Positions 12,401 through 25,212 are shown, counted from the stretch's first letter. The stretch: DNA of 64,000 nucleotides from Leptodontidium sp. MPI-SDFR-AT-0119 (GCA_020726505.1 JAHLEZ010000019.1:310001-374000); one strand, 5' to 3'. Notes: generated from the sequence alone by a model not told the origin. A program made the numbers and translations.

Positions 12401-15400
12401 GCGGATCTTCTCTGCGAAAAGGGCAACACCTCAAACATTCGGAAATTTGCCAGAACTGTGACCAACAAGGTATGTTCTCCTTCCGCTGGAAAGCGCGAAG
12501 CAATTTCTTACCATAATAAGTGGCTTCTACATCTCTTGACTGAGGATGATCCGGAAGTGGTCGTACTTGGCACCAAGATCTTGGCCCGACTTCTTGTCGT
12601 TCACGGATCTGGTTATGTCACGAAATTTGCCGGCAAGACTGGTGGCTTTGCAATCATGAGATTCCGTCTACGGAGGTGGTGGGATCTCCCAACTCTATGG
12701 CCGATTTGCTTCTGCATACTATTTGGTCGCGATGTCGCCGATATTGACATGGAAAGATCTTTCGAATTGTTCAGTCTCTTGGAACCATTTAGCAATTGCA
12801 AAATCGTGTATCCAGGAGTCTTGCCGGTCATCATGTCTATGCTCCAACATGGTTTGAAGGAGGTTCTCCATCATCAGGATGATCCTGACTCGCCATTGAC
12901 CGATAGAGGCAATGGACAAGATCCTCCTAAGCAAGGGCTGAGTGTACCTGCAGGCGCGAATCGTCGGAGATCGATGTCTCTGACAAAGGAACTTGAAGCT
13001 CGCCGTGAGTATAATCGTTTGCGACATTTATTGGGATCCGCTAACGGATTTTAGAAACTCACCAACACAAGAAAGAACGTCTAGGTGGACAGGCTACGGT
13101 CTTACACACGGTCATTCGCTTCTTTGCAGATTTGCATTCCAAATCAGCTGACTTCAGAGACTTTGCTATATCCTCTGACTACATCCGATATCTACTTGCA
13201 GTGCTCTTCCCCGTTGTTGTCAGTACCGATGCTGTCAGCCCAGAGACTGAGTTAAATTCTCGCGATTCGGCGTTGACGTTTGAGGGTGACGATGTAATCA
13301 TTCGACCCATCTCTCGCGTATCAACGACGCCTACGCCCATAGTCAGAACGTCAAGCGTCGAGACAATGTTACCTCCAAGTCCGACTGCGCCCAGGGCAAA
13401 ACCACTGCGCCGAGGCTCGTCATTCATCCTGTTGACATCTCGGCCATCCGAGTTTAGCCCTTCTTCTGCAAGACTCAATGTCGTCATGTCCCCCAAGAAG
13501 AAACTCACCGCTCAGAAGCTCAGCAACTCTCTGGTCGAAGAACTGCTTGAACTCGTCATCAACGTGTTTATTGACCAAGTCATGGTAAGGAAGGAGTTCC
13601 CTGGATTCGGCCTGTACCTAAAAGTCCCCCCCGGATTTCAAGAACACCAAGCATATTTTGAGTCGTACCTCCTTCGGAACACAATCTCACAGTTGAGCAA
13701 CACCATTCAGCTTGACCAAAAGTCACTACGAGAGCCAAAGCTCATCCAGAACATGGCTCGCTTTATTTCGCATATTGGCGAAGCTGTATTCGAAGGCTGG
13801 TTTTTGAGTGGAGCAGAGCCTTTACTCGACTTCGCAGGCACTCAACTTGAATACCTCCAGCGCCCAGAGATCTGCAAAATCAAGAGCGTGCGTCTCTGTA
13901 GCCAGGCTATCACGTCGATAAAGAGTGTATTCCTGAGGGTCGTCCTGTTGCGACTCTCCGAACTGGATAATGCTCAAGTTCCGGAAGATGAAGCTCTAGC
14001 CTTCATGGACAAACTCCTGTACTGGCAGACTGTTCTGCTGTCTTCTGATGTCAACGAAGAGAATTTTTTGAAGCTCATTTGCTATCAGCTCTACCTCAAG
14101 CTTGTCGATTCGAGAGATAGAATTCGTCTTGCTGCAGCAAACCTTTGGCGCATAATTCTCGTTCAAAAGCCTGAAGAGACATCAACTATGTTTCATAACG
14201 CCATGACCAGCGACCACAGGACTTTGACTTCCGGGTTCAAGAAACTGATGGAGCAAGACAATGAGACATTCTTCAGTTGGGTGGACGACCAGCGTGTGGA
14301 ATTAGATGCTTTATTTCTGGGTGCAATGTCAAAGACCTGGGAGGATTTCGTGAACGCTGAAAATGAGAAGACCGAAGATGCAGCGAAGACTCGCGTTTCA
14401 AAGCGTCGTGAAAAGCTGAAGCAATGGCATTCTGAGGATCTGAATGACGAAGATATTCTACTCAGACATGACCTCGCATCGAGTCTTTGGATGAAAAACA
14501 TCTATGCTTCGGAGCATCTCAAGCATCAAAGAGCGCAGCAGGATCAGCAAGACACCTTCACTTTCTTGGCATCAACATTCTCCAAGATGGACCATGAGCT
14601 GCACAGGCCGTGTGCGATATTCGAGCATGAATCTCCAACGAAATGGAAACTGGATCGAACGGAAGGACGGAATCGAATGCGATTGCGAATGCTGCCTGAT
14701 AGAGAAGCACCAGCCTATGATTACCAACCCAAACGCAGAGTTACAGATGCGGCTAATACACTAAGACTAAATACCACCAGACTTCCGCCCGCATCTGGTC
14801 TTGAAAGTCCTACATCGGCTTTACAACTCGGAACTGGCTTAGATGGGCCAAGTGATGTGTCCAGCGATGCTCTGGCGAATGCTCAACAAGAAGCACCGAA
14901 CGGGTCGCAAGAGAGCGTTATGCCAGAAGAAGACTTCGAGCTCGTAGATGATCCGAACGATCCCGGTGAGGATGATACATATGAGGACAAGAATCGAAAG
15001 GTCATGCGCAGTCTTCAACAAGGCGACCAGGTGCAACAAGTTTTCAACATATCTCGAATCATCGGGCTCGAGGCTTGTGAAGGCCTATTGATCATTGGCA
15101 AAAACTATCTGTACCTCATCGATAACGTCTTCCAGAGATCTGACGGGGAAATTGTCAATGTTTCGCAGGCTCCCAAAGAGGAACGAGATCCATATCTCCA
15201 AATGATTGCTGGCAAGAACACAACGGACAAGCGAGCACAGCCCGTAAAGGCGGATCAAACTTCAAGGGTTGATCAGGAAGCAAGAAGCTGGAAGTGGAGT
15301 GATGTTCTCAGCATCTCGAAGCGCCGCTTCTTGTTCCGAGACGTCGCAATCGAAGTCTTCTTTACCGATGGCCGAAGCTATCTTCTGACCGCAATCTCAC

Positions 15401-17553
15401 CACCCTTCAGAGATGATCTTTACTCCAAGCTCGCCTCGAAAGCTCCACATACATCAGGAAGCTCTTCATTGCCGAACCCTGAGGATGGATGGCGGCTTGA
15501 GGCTCTGAAAGTCTCTGAAGAAGCCCCAGCAAGTTTCGGATCCAAGTTTGGAAATATATTCAACTCTTCAGCATGGAATCCAGCTATGCGAAGATGGGCC
15601 AAGGGAGAAATCTCGAACTTCCATTACTTGATGTTGGTCAATACAATGGCTGGTCGTACTTTCAATGATCTCACTCAATATCCAGTCTTTCCCTGGGTTC
15701 TTGCAGACTACACGAGCGAAGAGTTGGATCTAGACAATCCGGCTACGTTCAGAGATTTATCGAAGCCAATGGGCGCTCAACACAATTCTCGTGCTGCCGA
15801 ATTCATTGAGCGTTACAAGACTTTTGCAGAGATGGGTGATGCCAATACGCCAGCTTTCCATTACGGTACTCATTACTCGTCTGCTATGATTGTCACTTCG
15901 TACCTCATCAGACTTCAGCCTTTCGTGCAGTCATATCTGCTTCTCCAAGGAGGAAGTTTTGATCATCCAGATCGACTGTTCTATTCCATCGAAAAGGCAT
16001 GGCAGTCTGCCTCCAAAGACAACATGACCGATGTCCGAGAGTTGATTCCTGAGTTCTTCTACCTTCCAGAGTTCCTGACAAACAATAATGGGTACAATTT
16101 TGGAATGAGACAGGGCAATGGCGGAGGTATCGACACCGTTCAACTCCCACCTTGGGCAAAAGGAGATCCCAAGATTTTCATCGCCAAGCATCGAGAAGCT
16201 TTGGAGAGTCCATATGTCAGCAAGTATTTACACCAATGGATCGACCTTATCTTCGGCTGCAAACAGCGGGGAGAGGCTGCTATTGAGAGTGTCAATGTTT
16301 TCCATCATCTCTCGTACCACGGTGCTAAGGATCTCGACAATATTGTTGACCCCATCGAACGTGTTGCTACCATCGGTATCATTCACAACTTCGGACAAAC
16401 ACCTCATCAAGTCTTCTCTAAACCTCATCAAGCTCGCGAAGACATCCGGAATAAGGCAAGGCGTCTCGATACTTCCGCCGAAGTTCTTACTCGTTTACCA
16501 TTCCCTCTCCTGGAATCACAGGAAAGAGTCGCCAACCTGATGTACTCAGCCAAGTTAGACCGTCTTCTCTGTGCAACAGCATTTCGCCTCAACCTTGCAC
16601 CGCATTACGACAAGTTCCTAGAATGGGGCTTTGCAGACAATAGTATCCGCTTTCAGTTCAACGACAGCAGTCGCAAATCCGCTGGCCTTTTCGAAAACCT
16701 CCACGTCGGCCAAATATCCGCTTGCATCTTCGCCTCTTCCCAACTCCTCATCACTGCAGGCGAAGACTGCGTAATCTCCGCCCATACAGTCATAACATCC
16801 CCTTCCAAACCCGTCGACCTAACTCCACGATCCTCCCTCTTCGGCCACAAAACACCCGTCAACGTCCTCGCAGTTTCCAAGTCATTCTCAACACTCCTAT
16901 CCGCCTCATACGATGGCACCGTCATGCTATGGGATCTCAACCGCTTGGAATTCGTGCGCAAGTTGTCAAACAACAGCAGTCGTGGTCCTGTGGAATGCGC
17001 ACGTATCAACGACGTCACGGGCGATATCATGCTCTGTCGCGGCCAGAAGGTCACACTCTACACCCTCAACGGTGATTTGCTCTTGGAGCAAAACGTCTGC
17101 GAGGCCCACGACGACTACATCGCTTCCTGCGCTTGGTACGAAGGTACAGGCAACGAATGGGTGGAGAACTCACTCTGCTTTACTGGCCAGAGAGGAGGTA
17201 TTGTCAACGTCTGGCGTAAAGGTATCAGCCGAGCAGGGAAATGGCGATTAGAACTCGTGAAGAGACTCGAGCATAGCGATAAGCGCGGCGCGAGGGGCGA
17301 GACGGCTGTGGGTAGTTTGAGTGTGCCTGGTGGTGGCAAGGGCAGTGCGAGGAGCCGAAGTAGGAGCTCGGTGAGTGGGAATAGTGATGTGGCTATCACG
17401 TGTGTGAAGCCTATGGCACAGTGTGTCTATACGGGGGATGAAGAGGGGAGAGTTGTGAGTATTCATTTCTTTCTTTCTTTTTTTAATCACTGGTACCGAG
17501 AAGAAGCTAATGGGATGTAGTATGAATGGGATCTCGTGCAGAGAGAACGCTAG
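9428..17553 (+). CDS. BEACH-domain WD40 protein (neurobeachin/LYST family, yeast Bph1-like)
   Basis: Four exons: 9428-12011, 12063-13004, 13055-17454 and 17521-17553, with introns of 51, 50 and 66 nt and all phases consistent; 2652 residues. A helical armadillo-like N-terminal half contains a concanavalin-A-like lectin sandwich at about 373-560 (YTFTAWIYIDQFD onward). A PH-BEACH domain follows at about 1820-1960, then the BEACH domain at about 2015-2310 with its signature FPWVLADYTSEELDL. C-terminal WD40 repeats (about 2380-2652) include SASYDGTVMLWDL. BEACH proteins scaffold membrane trafficking, vesicle fusion/fission and lysosome or vacuole-related transport, and this size and order match fungal Bph1-type members. 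The last exon has only 11 codons including the stop and restores a WD strand (YEWDLVQ) that would be lost if the final intron were retained. Confidence 0.93.
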
Positions 17554-18807
17554 ATATCTTCGCTTTCTCAGAAATGCGGTATGCATTCATTATAAATGGA
17601 TGGCTGGAGATATGGAATGCAGTAGAGAGTGTGCATAGATGGATAGTGGAGGAGGTGGGGGTGTACATTTCACGTATTTGATGGAGGAGTGGAGAGAGGG
17701 GGCATATTGGAGCCGTGGGAGATTGGGGAGATAGACACGACGTTATGAACGATGGAGCTAGCGAGCGATCGATCGAGCGTGCCTTCCTGCGTGTTTGGGT
17801 GTGTGGTTCTGCTATAAATGGTCTTGTATGCATCTGAAAGGCGTTTTTTTATTGCAAGTATGGAGGATGGTGAGATATATATCTGTGGGCGGTGGAGATA
17901 GATGGGGAGAGCCAGAGAGGAAGGGACTAAAAGAAAAGGAGAGGAGAGAGGAGTAGAGGAGTGAAGAATGAAAAAGCTGATCACTTTTCTATCTCCCTGC
18001 CTGTCTGAATGACTGAATGATTGACTGATTGTTTGAAACATGCGGTCGTTGCATGCTCTTCATTCCAAACAAGTCCTCACTCGTTACGTCACATACATTA
18101 CTTGTGATACTTCTTCATACCCGATTCGGTTTTTGCCCATTTTTTAGTTCAGGTCTTAGGTAGGAAAAAGAAATTTGAAATGAGTCGAGTTTTTTATATT
18201 GAGTCTGGATTTACCTAGGTATGTATGTCTGGCTTGTAAGGGATCAGTTGGTGAATGAAAGAGGAACGGCTCGGCTCGGCACGGATCGGGTCGGGTATAG
18301 GAACGGATGGATGCCTTGCTTTTTCCCTTCGAATGGAACGTCGGAAGGTTGTGGAGTAGGCAGGTGTATGTGGAGGCTGTTCCGATAATAAGACTACCAG
18401 CCGATAATCCTAGAGAACTGCAGTGGTGAGTATGATTTGCATCGTCTGCAAATGCAGTGCTTTACCTTTCTCAATCTTTTCTCTGTTTGTATGTGGACGT
18501 GTGTTTAAGCGAATCGAAAGTAAATAATCCCCCTTTTTTTCAGACGGCTCGCTGCGGGAGAATAGGGAGGCAGGTACTGCGCCGCATAAGCAAGATATGA
18601 TGGCGCTAGAGTGGGGGCGGGAATGCTGGTGGTTTACGTACAAAAGTGGAGAAATTGACGGGTGACTCCTTGCAACGACACTCTCAGTCACATCGTGAAC
18701 ATAAAAGGCTTCCCAATTTGATATACTAATATAAACATTCCTCACTTTCGTTTCTATCGAGATATTTCTCATAGTTTACATAAGGACGGTCAAGCTCACG
18801 ACCTAAA
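17554..18807. other. Intergenic region, 1.25 kb
   Basis: 3' flank of the BEACH gene and promoter of the M20 hydrolase gene. It is purine-rich on the plus strand with many GGAT/GAGA words. Minus-strand short frames here are CT-rich artefacts. No RNA gene or site recognised. Confidence 0.55.
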
Positions 18808-20073
18808 ATGTCTTTAACCTCACAATCCAAAGATCTCACCCCCTACGAGACCCTCTTCAAACACTTCCACGCCAACCCCGAGCTCTCCAACGCCGAGATC
18901 AACACCTCACAAACATGCGCTTCCCATCTCGCCTCCCTCAAAGTCTTCACCCTACACACCCGAATCGGCGGGTACGGCCTCGCAGGAGTGTTCGCCAACG
19001 GGCCGGGCAAGACGATCATGCTCCGCGCAGACATGGATGCCCTCCCCATCCAAGAAGACACCGGATTGGAATATGCTAGCAAAATCACAGCGCTGGGTGC
19101 AGATGGGTTAGACACCCCCGTTATGCATGCGTGTGGTCATGATATGCACATGACGTGCCTCCTCGCCGCTTCTGAGGTTTTAGTGAAAGGAAGGGATGCT
19201 TGGAGCGGGACGTTGATTGTGCTTTTCCAGCCTGCGGAGGAGAGAGGGTCGGGTGCGAGGGCTATGGTGGATGATGGTCTTTATGATAGAATCCCTGTTC
19301 CGGATTTCGTGCTAGGCCAACATGTTATGGCTATGCGTGCTGGATCTGTGGGGTTGAGGAGCGGGACTATCATGGCTGGAGCGGATAGTTTGAAGATCAC
19401 GCTGTTTGGTAAGGGAGGGCATGGGAGTCAACCACATCGGACTGTTGATCCGGCGTTGTTGGCTGCGCATGTGGTTGTGAGGTTGCAGGGCGTGGTTAGT
19501 AGGGAGGTGGAGTATAATGATGTTGCTGTTTTGACGGTGGGGAGTGTGCAGGTTGGGAAGACGGAAAATGTCATTTCCGATGAGGCGGTTCTGGGGGTCG
19601 ATTTTAGGAGTACGAGGGAGGGGGTTAGGGGACAATTGATGGGTGCTGTTGAGAGGATTGTTAGGGCGGAGTGTGCGGCTAGTGGGTGTGTGAGGGAGCC
19701 TTTGATTGAACGGACGAGATACCTGCCGTGTACTGTTAATGATGAGGGGATGGCTTCGAGGTTGAAGAGGGTGTTTGGGAAGTATTTTGAGGGGAGGTTT
19801 GATGATGAGTTGCCCGTTACAACTATTGCGGAAGATTTCTCGATTTTGGCAAGTTCGAGGGGCGTGCCGTGTGTTTTTTGGCATTGGGGAGGGGTGGATG
19901 CGGAGGTGTGGGATAGGATGAGTAGAGAGGGGAAACTGGGTGATGTACCGATGAATCATTCGAAGGGGTTTAAGTTGGTGGTGCAACCTACGCTGAGGAC
20001 TGGAGTTGATACGCTTGTTGTTGCAGCATTGGAGTTTTTTGGGGGTGGCGAGGGCGTAGGTGCGAAATTGTGA
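18808..20073 (+). CDS. M20-family amidohydrolase (aminoacylase / amino-acid-conjugate hydrolase type)
   Basis: An intronless frame of 421 residues. It carries the M20D metal-binding signature: RADMDALPIQE (residues 73-83), HACGHDMHM with Cys109 and His111, QPAEE with Glu144/Glu145, and GQHV with His172. A dimerisation lid domain follows (about 185-300, including GKGGHGSQPH), then a late HSKGF carrying the last conserved His. Enzymes of this subfamily hydrolyse N-acyl amino acids, hippurate-like or auxin-amino-acid conjugates, and need a divalent metal pair. There is no signal peptide, so it is probably cytosolic. The substrate cannot be told from sequence. Length is usual for the family (about 400-440). 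The 5' third is C-rich at third positions and the 3' two thirds G-rich, a visible composition switch near 19,160. Confidence 0.9.
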   Translation: MSLTSQSKDLTPYETLFKHFHANPELSNAEINTSQTCASHLASLKVFTLHTRIGGYGLAGVFANGPGKTIMLRADMDALPIQEDTGLEYASKITALGADGLDTPVMHACGHDMHMTCLLAASEVLVKGRDAWSGTLIVLFQPAEERGSGARAMVDDGLYDRIPVPDFVLGQHVMAMRAGSVGLRSGTIMAGADSLKITLFGKGGHGSQPHRTVDPALLAAHVVVRLQGVVSREVEYNDVAVLTVGSVQVGKTENVISDEAVLGVDFRSTREGVRGQLMGAVERIVRAECAASGCVREPLIERTRYLPCTVNDEGMASRLKRVFGKYFEGRFDDELPVTTIAEDFSILASSRGVPCVFWHWGGVDAEVWDRMSREGKLGDVPMNHSKGFKLVVQPTLRTGVDTLVVAALEFFGGGEGVGAKL

Positions 20074-21127
20074 GGTGTAGTACAGAAAGTAAAAAGTTGA
20101 GAGTTTGCCGCGAGATGTCGAGAAGGTTCCAAAATTATTTTCTTGGCGATTTTTTGGTTCAGCTTCAAGTGATGATCCTATATAACGAGAGGCATGCATG
20201 CGTTACCATTGTTCTCATTGCTTGCCAAGATTGAGCGAGTCCGACTCGAGCTAGAGTTAGTGGCCTCCGGCGCAGTTCAGACCAAGTCGATAGATACTAC
20301 AAAACTCCTTACTCAGTTAGGTACTTGGAAAGCTCCCGGATAAAATCCGAGTATTGCCAAGTTCTATACCAAAAGAAATAGACTCAAAGTTTCCGGAATC
20401 GACTTGCCCAGCCCGGCCACTTGCTTCGATTGATGTGTCTGGACGGAATGACTGCTTTCCTATGCTGAAGAGTAGCTGAAGCTGTAAATTTTATTAGCGT
20501 AGTAAGAGGTCAGAGAGATGCTTAAGTAAATACCTCTTCTTCCTTGAAGTTTTTCTGGCCCCGATCTTCCGTAATCTTGTTGGTTTTACCTATTTATTTC
20601 GTATGCGATTTTTATATCAAGTCAGCTCCTTTGAAAACCTTGCTGTTAGCCTACAGTTGAAGCCTCTTTAAATTTTATTTACATCCATGTCTAGAAATCT
20701 GGGTAGGTTTGAGATACCAGATGATGGACGAACGGTCCAATGGCCTGTCCTGTTGATTGATAGGCTGACTTTGGGAAAATCAGCAGTCAAGACCAAGTTT
20801 CGCCTAGCACCCTGTATTTTGTTTTAGAAGTTGTTCCTAATTTGTGGAACGTAAGGTATAGCAAGAAATCCGTCTCGTATTTTTGTTAGATTCTGAGTAG
20901 TTAGATTAAAAAGCCACAATCGGGCTGTGCTGTCTGACAGCATGCCCGAGAGGGCTGAGAGCACCCATCACTGAAACCACAAGTACAAAGAGTGTCATTA
21001 TTAATTTATCCCTTCATCTTGTAGCATATCGTAACATCAACCTCTTTACTTTGGTCATCACAACAAGGCCAGTGTCATAATCTATCTTCTCTTTCAAACA
21101 ATTTAGACCGGATCGAGAAGACAGACC
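20074..21127. other. Intergenic region, 1.05 kb, at the edge of an accessory block
   Basis: More AT-rich than the flanking genes. It holds the hydrolase 3' flank and sequence upstream of the decayed gene that starts at 21,128. No intact frame, RNA gene or repeat recognised. Confidence 0.5.
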
Positions 21128-24100
21128 ATGTTGTCTTCAGCCGTTCGGGAGAATGCTTATTATTTACGATCAAAACCGAGTCAAGCTTCAGCCTTACCCA
21201 GAAGAAGAAGAAGAAATAGGTACACCCCTAGTGACAGCGTCGACACTCTAGATCTTCCGCCGCAGTCTATAGATCTATCTCCGCCATGGCGCTCTGCCTC
21301 TCCAGATGGCCAGAGCAGGCACCGGCCAGGACGCTTCGGTCTTAAACCGCGAGCTACTTCGTCAGAGGTTGAGAAGCCAATCTTGATTGCTCATCCAATC
21401 CCTGTGAAGGTTTTGTAAGTATTATCCTATGGTATAATTTCCATGCTTACACGTCAGGCTAGATACAATCATGACCGCGTCGCTGAAGTCACAGTCCACT
21501 CTATCAGGCGTTTGGATAACGGCGATGTCTACTGCATTATGGGCACAGCAAACGACGGAGCTGAGTTTGTACACTCAACTCCGCTCCCTGACATCAATAC
21601 TCGAACGTCACCTATACCTGAACTATCTCGTGAGACTGGCAGGTTTCAAATCAAAATTGAGGAGAAATGCTATATAGAATTGACACAGAAGTGGTCCTCA
21701 GCTCCAAAAACTGTTTCGATATCACATGGAGCATCCTATATTTTCCGGACCAGACAAGGTGCGATGATTCCCATTCTTTATGATAGAGAGTGCTTGCCAA
21801 CACCCTGAAGACTTTGTATAATTCCAAGAGCGTCTGCTGCAGAAAACTATTCTACATCTTGGAGACGTTGCACGTATTCCATGGATGGGTCTGAGATTTG
21901 TTCTGGCTCCACCATTCGTATCGTCGAGGATTCCAAAAGCCAGATTCGTGATATTCACTATTTCCTACAACGATTTGATTCCCGTTCCTCCCACACTTAG
22001 GAACTGACAGGTAGACGCTCCAAACAGATTTTATATTCTTGCACATGTGCCCCTCTCTAATATTCAAACAGTTGGTCTCTGTGAAGTTCCTGTTGGAGGC
22101 AAACTGTCTTCTCCTAGAAGGATAACGCTCCGATCTAAAGACGGCGAGCCATTACCTTCTTCGACCCGGCGGTCCCAAAATTCTGAAATCGAAGAAGTGC
22201 CACCGTCAGCTACTTTATCTCGGTCGAGGCATGTGGCTCCAAGAATCTTCAGAGCGACTCTTGGACCCCCGACTAAACGATTCACTGCTGGAACAATCTC
22301 ACGCCACATCGGCACTGACAAGCGCAGCCGCCTTGTAATCGAATTCTTCGAACGGAAAGGTAAGAATCTTTGAAGCCGATCATGAACGAATCATGACAAA
22401 CATCATTGTAATGCATTTATCTATTCATCCTTCAGCTGAGATTTCTAACTAATGGGCTTTTATATTGCACCAAGTTTCGACAGATTCTCGCATCGAGCGA
22501 AAGCAGAATTCAAACAGAGAATAAAGAGACGGAAGCACCCAAGCCGGTGCCAACCTTAGACAGCCCAAAATTGATACTTAATTTTCATATCGGCGCAAGA
22601 GATACCCAAAATGGACCAAATACGAGCGCAAGGTCCGATTGCCCGTTGCCAGCTGAAAACGCTCTCTCGATTCCTAGCTTGCGTCGAGGCCATACATACC
22701 AGGAAATTAGAGATATACTGAATCTCAGTTTCGCTCCAACAGAAACAAGTGGCGAGATTCAAGTACCCCCTGACTAAGAGCAAGCCGCCCTGATGTGTCA
22801 TAGGCATGTTGTTTTTCATCTACACTGGGGTTTGAAAAAGTTCATGCAAAAGCAATTTGAATCCTCGAGAATAGATCTGGCGGTGGGTTCGGTTATTGTT
22901 TTGGTTGGATCAGGCATAAATGCCCAGGCGACAACAGTTCAGGAATACTGCACACGGACGTGGCCAAACACTAGCTCGGAATTCCTTCGTGCAATAGGGT
23001 CGTCGCAGCATGAAATGTTTCTCCCATGTAAGTGCAACATTTAATGAATCACTTGAGAACCTTCTTTGAAACTAAATGTTGATATGATGACCCAGGGAAC
23101 TCTCAACCTGGGAGCTACGACGTTTTGGCCGTAACTGGTACCGGGAATGATATTGTTGAGATTGCTCAGCAGCTTGTGTTTCCCGGCTCTGCATTTGGTA
23201 CCTCCCCGACAAACAAGATCGCACGCTCGCACGGCCACATATCGGTGTCTGGTACTGGAGAAGTCAACATCACTTTCAGAGTAGATGAGCTACCGAGTCA
23301 AGAAACTTCTTGTTGGCATGATCTCTTCGTTAATCCAGTCATTGTTGACAATTTCCCAATACCGAAGCGACAAGCCGAAGTGGGATTGGAGATACCAATT
23401 GAAATGATGGTCGCCCTCGGGGGCGCAACACATCATGTAGAGTATGAAGGAGGAGTTCTTATCAAAGGTTTCTCGGATATGTTCGTGCCTTTGAAACGGA
23501 TGGATGACTGCGTCTAATGGCATTTCATCTCGAATAGCGATGGCTCACGTCTTCCCTACTGGGAAGTGGATGAACGTTGCCCAGGTCGAGCACTACTTGA
23601 CCAAGTAGATGAAAAGTCTGTTCAACTCGGGCTTTTCTGGGATGGTGGGGTGAGACAACCTGCCGCCTTGGCTCCCGCGAAATGGAATACCAGAATATAA
23701 GCTGGACAGAATTGAAAGAGCTAGACTGGTCAGCGAAATTTTCTGGTGGCAGTATTGGATTCCAAACATTTGGCACGGGAGAGCTAAATTTCTCTGTTGG
23801 CCCAAAAGACAGCAAGCTACACATATCCAGGCCAGGTCCATACTAGATGATTGTCGAACATGCTTCCAACACCCCCGTCGTTTTTTTCAACCCAGTCAAG
23901 ACTGACAGGAGGGGATGGCTCGTCTCTGCGTCCTCGGTTATTGCTCATATTGCTTTGACAAGACACGCTCGCAAAACATCAAAGCTTGATGGTATTCTCA
24001 AACCTATCACGTATGATGATCTGAATACAAACGAGGCGGCAGAAAGAATGCTTTGTAAGAACGCTGCTACCATCCTTAGCCATGACCCCTACGACAACTC

Positions 24101-24913
24101 CAGTTACACCTTCAAAGATCTTGTTTTGGGGTATGGTCTATCTTTGAGAGGTTGATGGACGAACGTGTCAAGAGAGATAGCTCCCCAGTCCAACCCGTTC
24201 ATCTTACCACAAGTAAGCGGCTCCAAGAATGGGAATTCATGGATATTGTCTCCGAGAAATCGCCAATGCAACTGAGAGAGACTGTGATGAGCAAGTCAGT
24301 TGGCAACTGGACGGACTTCGCTCAAGACATCAATGCCATTGTTCTTTTTGCTACCGGATTCCAAGACTTGATAACACCACGTGTCTCCGAGAAGAGAGAA
24401 CTCTGCCATGCTTGGAACAGGGTCCCGAGGAAAAGGAATTTTCTTACGACTACCGTTCCAATGCTAGAGACTATCTACGAACATGCCGGATCAAAACAAA
24501 ATCGGAAGTATCTAACCTCAACGCATCTACAGTGGCATCGCGGCGAGACACTATTCGGAGACTGTGAGAAGAACATGAACTCCAAATGTGCCTGCGATCG
24601 TGTCCAGCAGATTCTGCGTGAATCCCCGACAACATTTGGTCGCATCGTACCACCTCCGGGACCTTTGCCAGCACGTGGTGCTGTGATTTTTGGTCAATCG
24701 AAACACCCTTTCAAGCAGAAATATATCTGCGAGGAGAACGAAAAGACGCCAACCCTGTGCACTCCAGAGAATGGATCCCTTACAATAGGCTCGAGATCTA
24801 GTCGGAAAAAGGCTCTGGAGTGGATTGTTACCTGGCTGGGGCAGAAGGGCGTGAAGACGAGGCATACTATCTCTCCCACCCAGAATTTAGTTGAGGAAGC
24901 AAAGGCGGCATAA
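21128..24913 (+). pseudogene. Heavily broken large orphan gene (about 1,150-1,200 codons originally)
   Basis: One protein can be followed through the whole stretch in changing frames. It has a basic N-terminus (21,128), a segment with YNHDRVAEVTVHSIRR (21,462 on), APPF/ISYNDLIPVPPTLRN (to 22,004), a core with VLVGSGINAQATTVQEYC (about 22,905), EIPIEMMVALGGATHHVEYE (about 23,390), GWLVSASS (about 23,915) and TSTHLQWHRG (about 24,520), ending at 24,911-24,913. Introns near 21,416-21,461 and 23,028-23,095 look genuine. Lesions: premature stops at 21,819 (TAA), 22,005 (TGA), 22,775 (TAA), 23,515 (TAA) and 23,844 (TAG), and frame changes near 21,803, 23,641-23,690 and 24,125-24,140. Another possible frame problem sits near 22,335-22,475. 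I recall intact relatives as a recurrent uncharacterised Pezizomycotina family without a named domain; its function is unknown. Confidence 0.75.
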
Positions 24914-25212
24914 GGGCGGATGTCTCATTCTGGACGATTGCTGTTCTTCGTAATTTGTTTGTAACCCATTATGTTGAGCTGATGTTGGTTGTGTGTATAA
25001 TTAATTACCAGAGTTCGAAGCGAGCATGGCTTAAGCGAGGAAAAGGGGGAAAGGAAGAAAGTCAACAAACCTTACATAATGTCGCAAATTGGTATGTTTG
25101 GTACAACAATTATAATATATTAGTATTCATATATGTGTTCTATCGACTTCAATTCGTCTTGATAACCCTACATAATCTGTACTATTTGCCATGTTGTTGA
25201 TGATTGGTGGGT
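24914..25212. other. AT-rich spacer between two gene remnants
   Basis: About 300 bp, strongly AT-rich around 25,090-25,190. Nothing recognisable. Confidence 0.5.

Noticed and set aside
19312..20199. 295-codon minus-strand frame opposite the M20 hydrolase
   Set aside because: Pro/His/Asn/Arg-rich antisense shadow of a well-supported enzyme gene.
21760..21835. Possible intron (donor GTGCGA) that would remove the first frameshift and stop of the large remnant
   Set aside because: The donor is weak and the sequence inside reads as continuous coding (IPILYDRECLPTP, then EDFV-FQERLLQ) across the break, so a lesion is the better explanation; not fully excluded.
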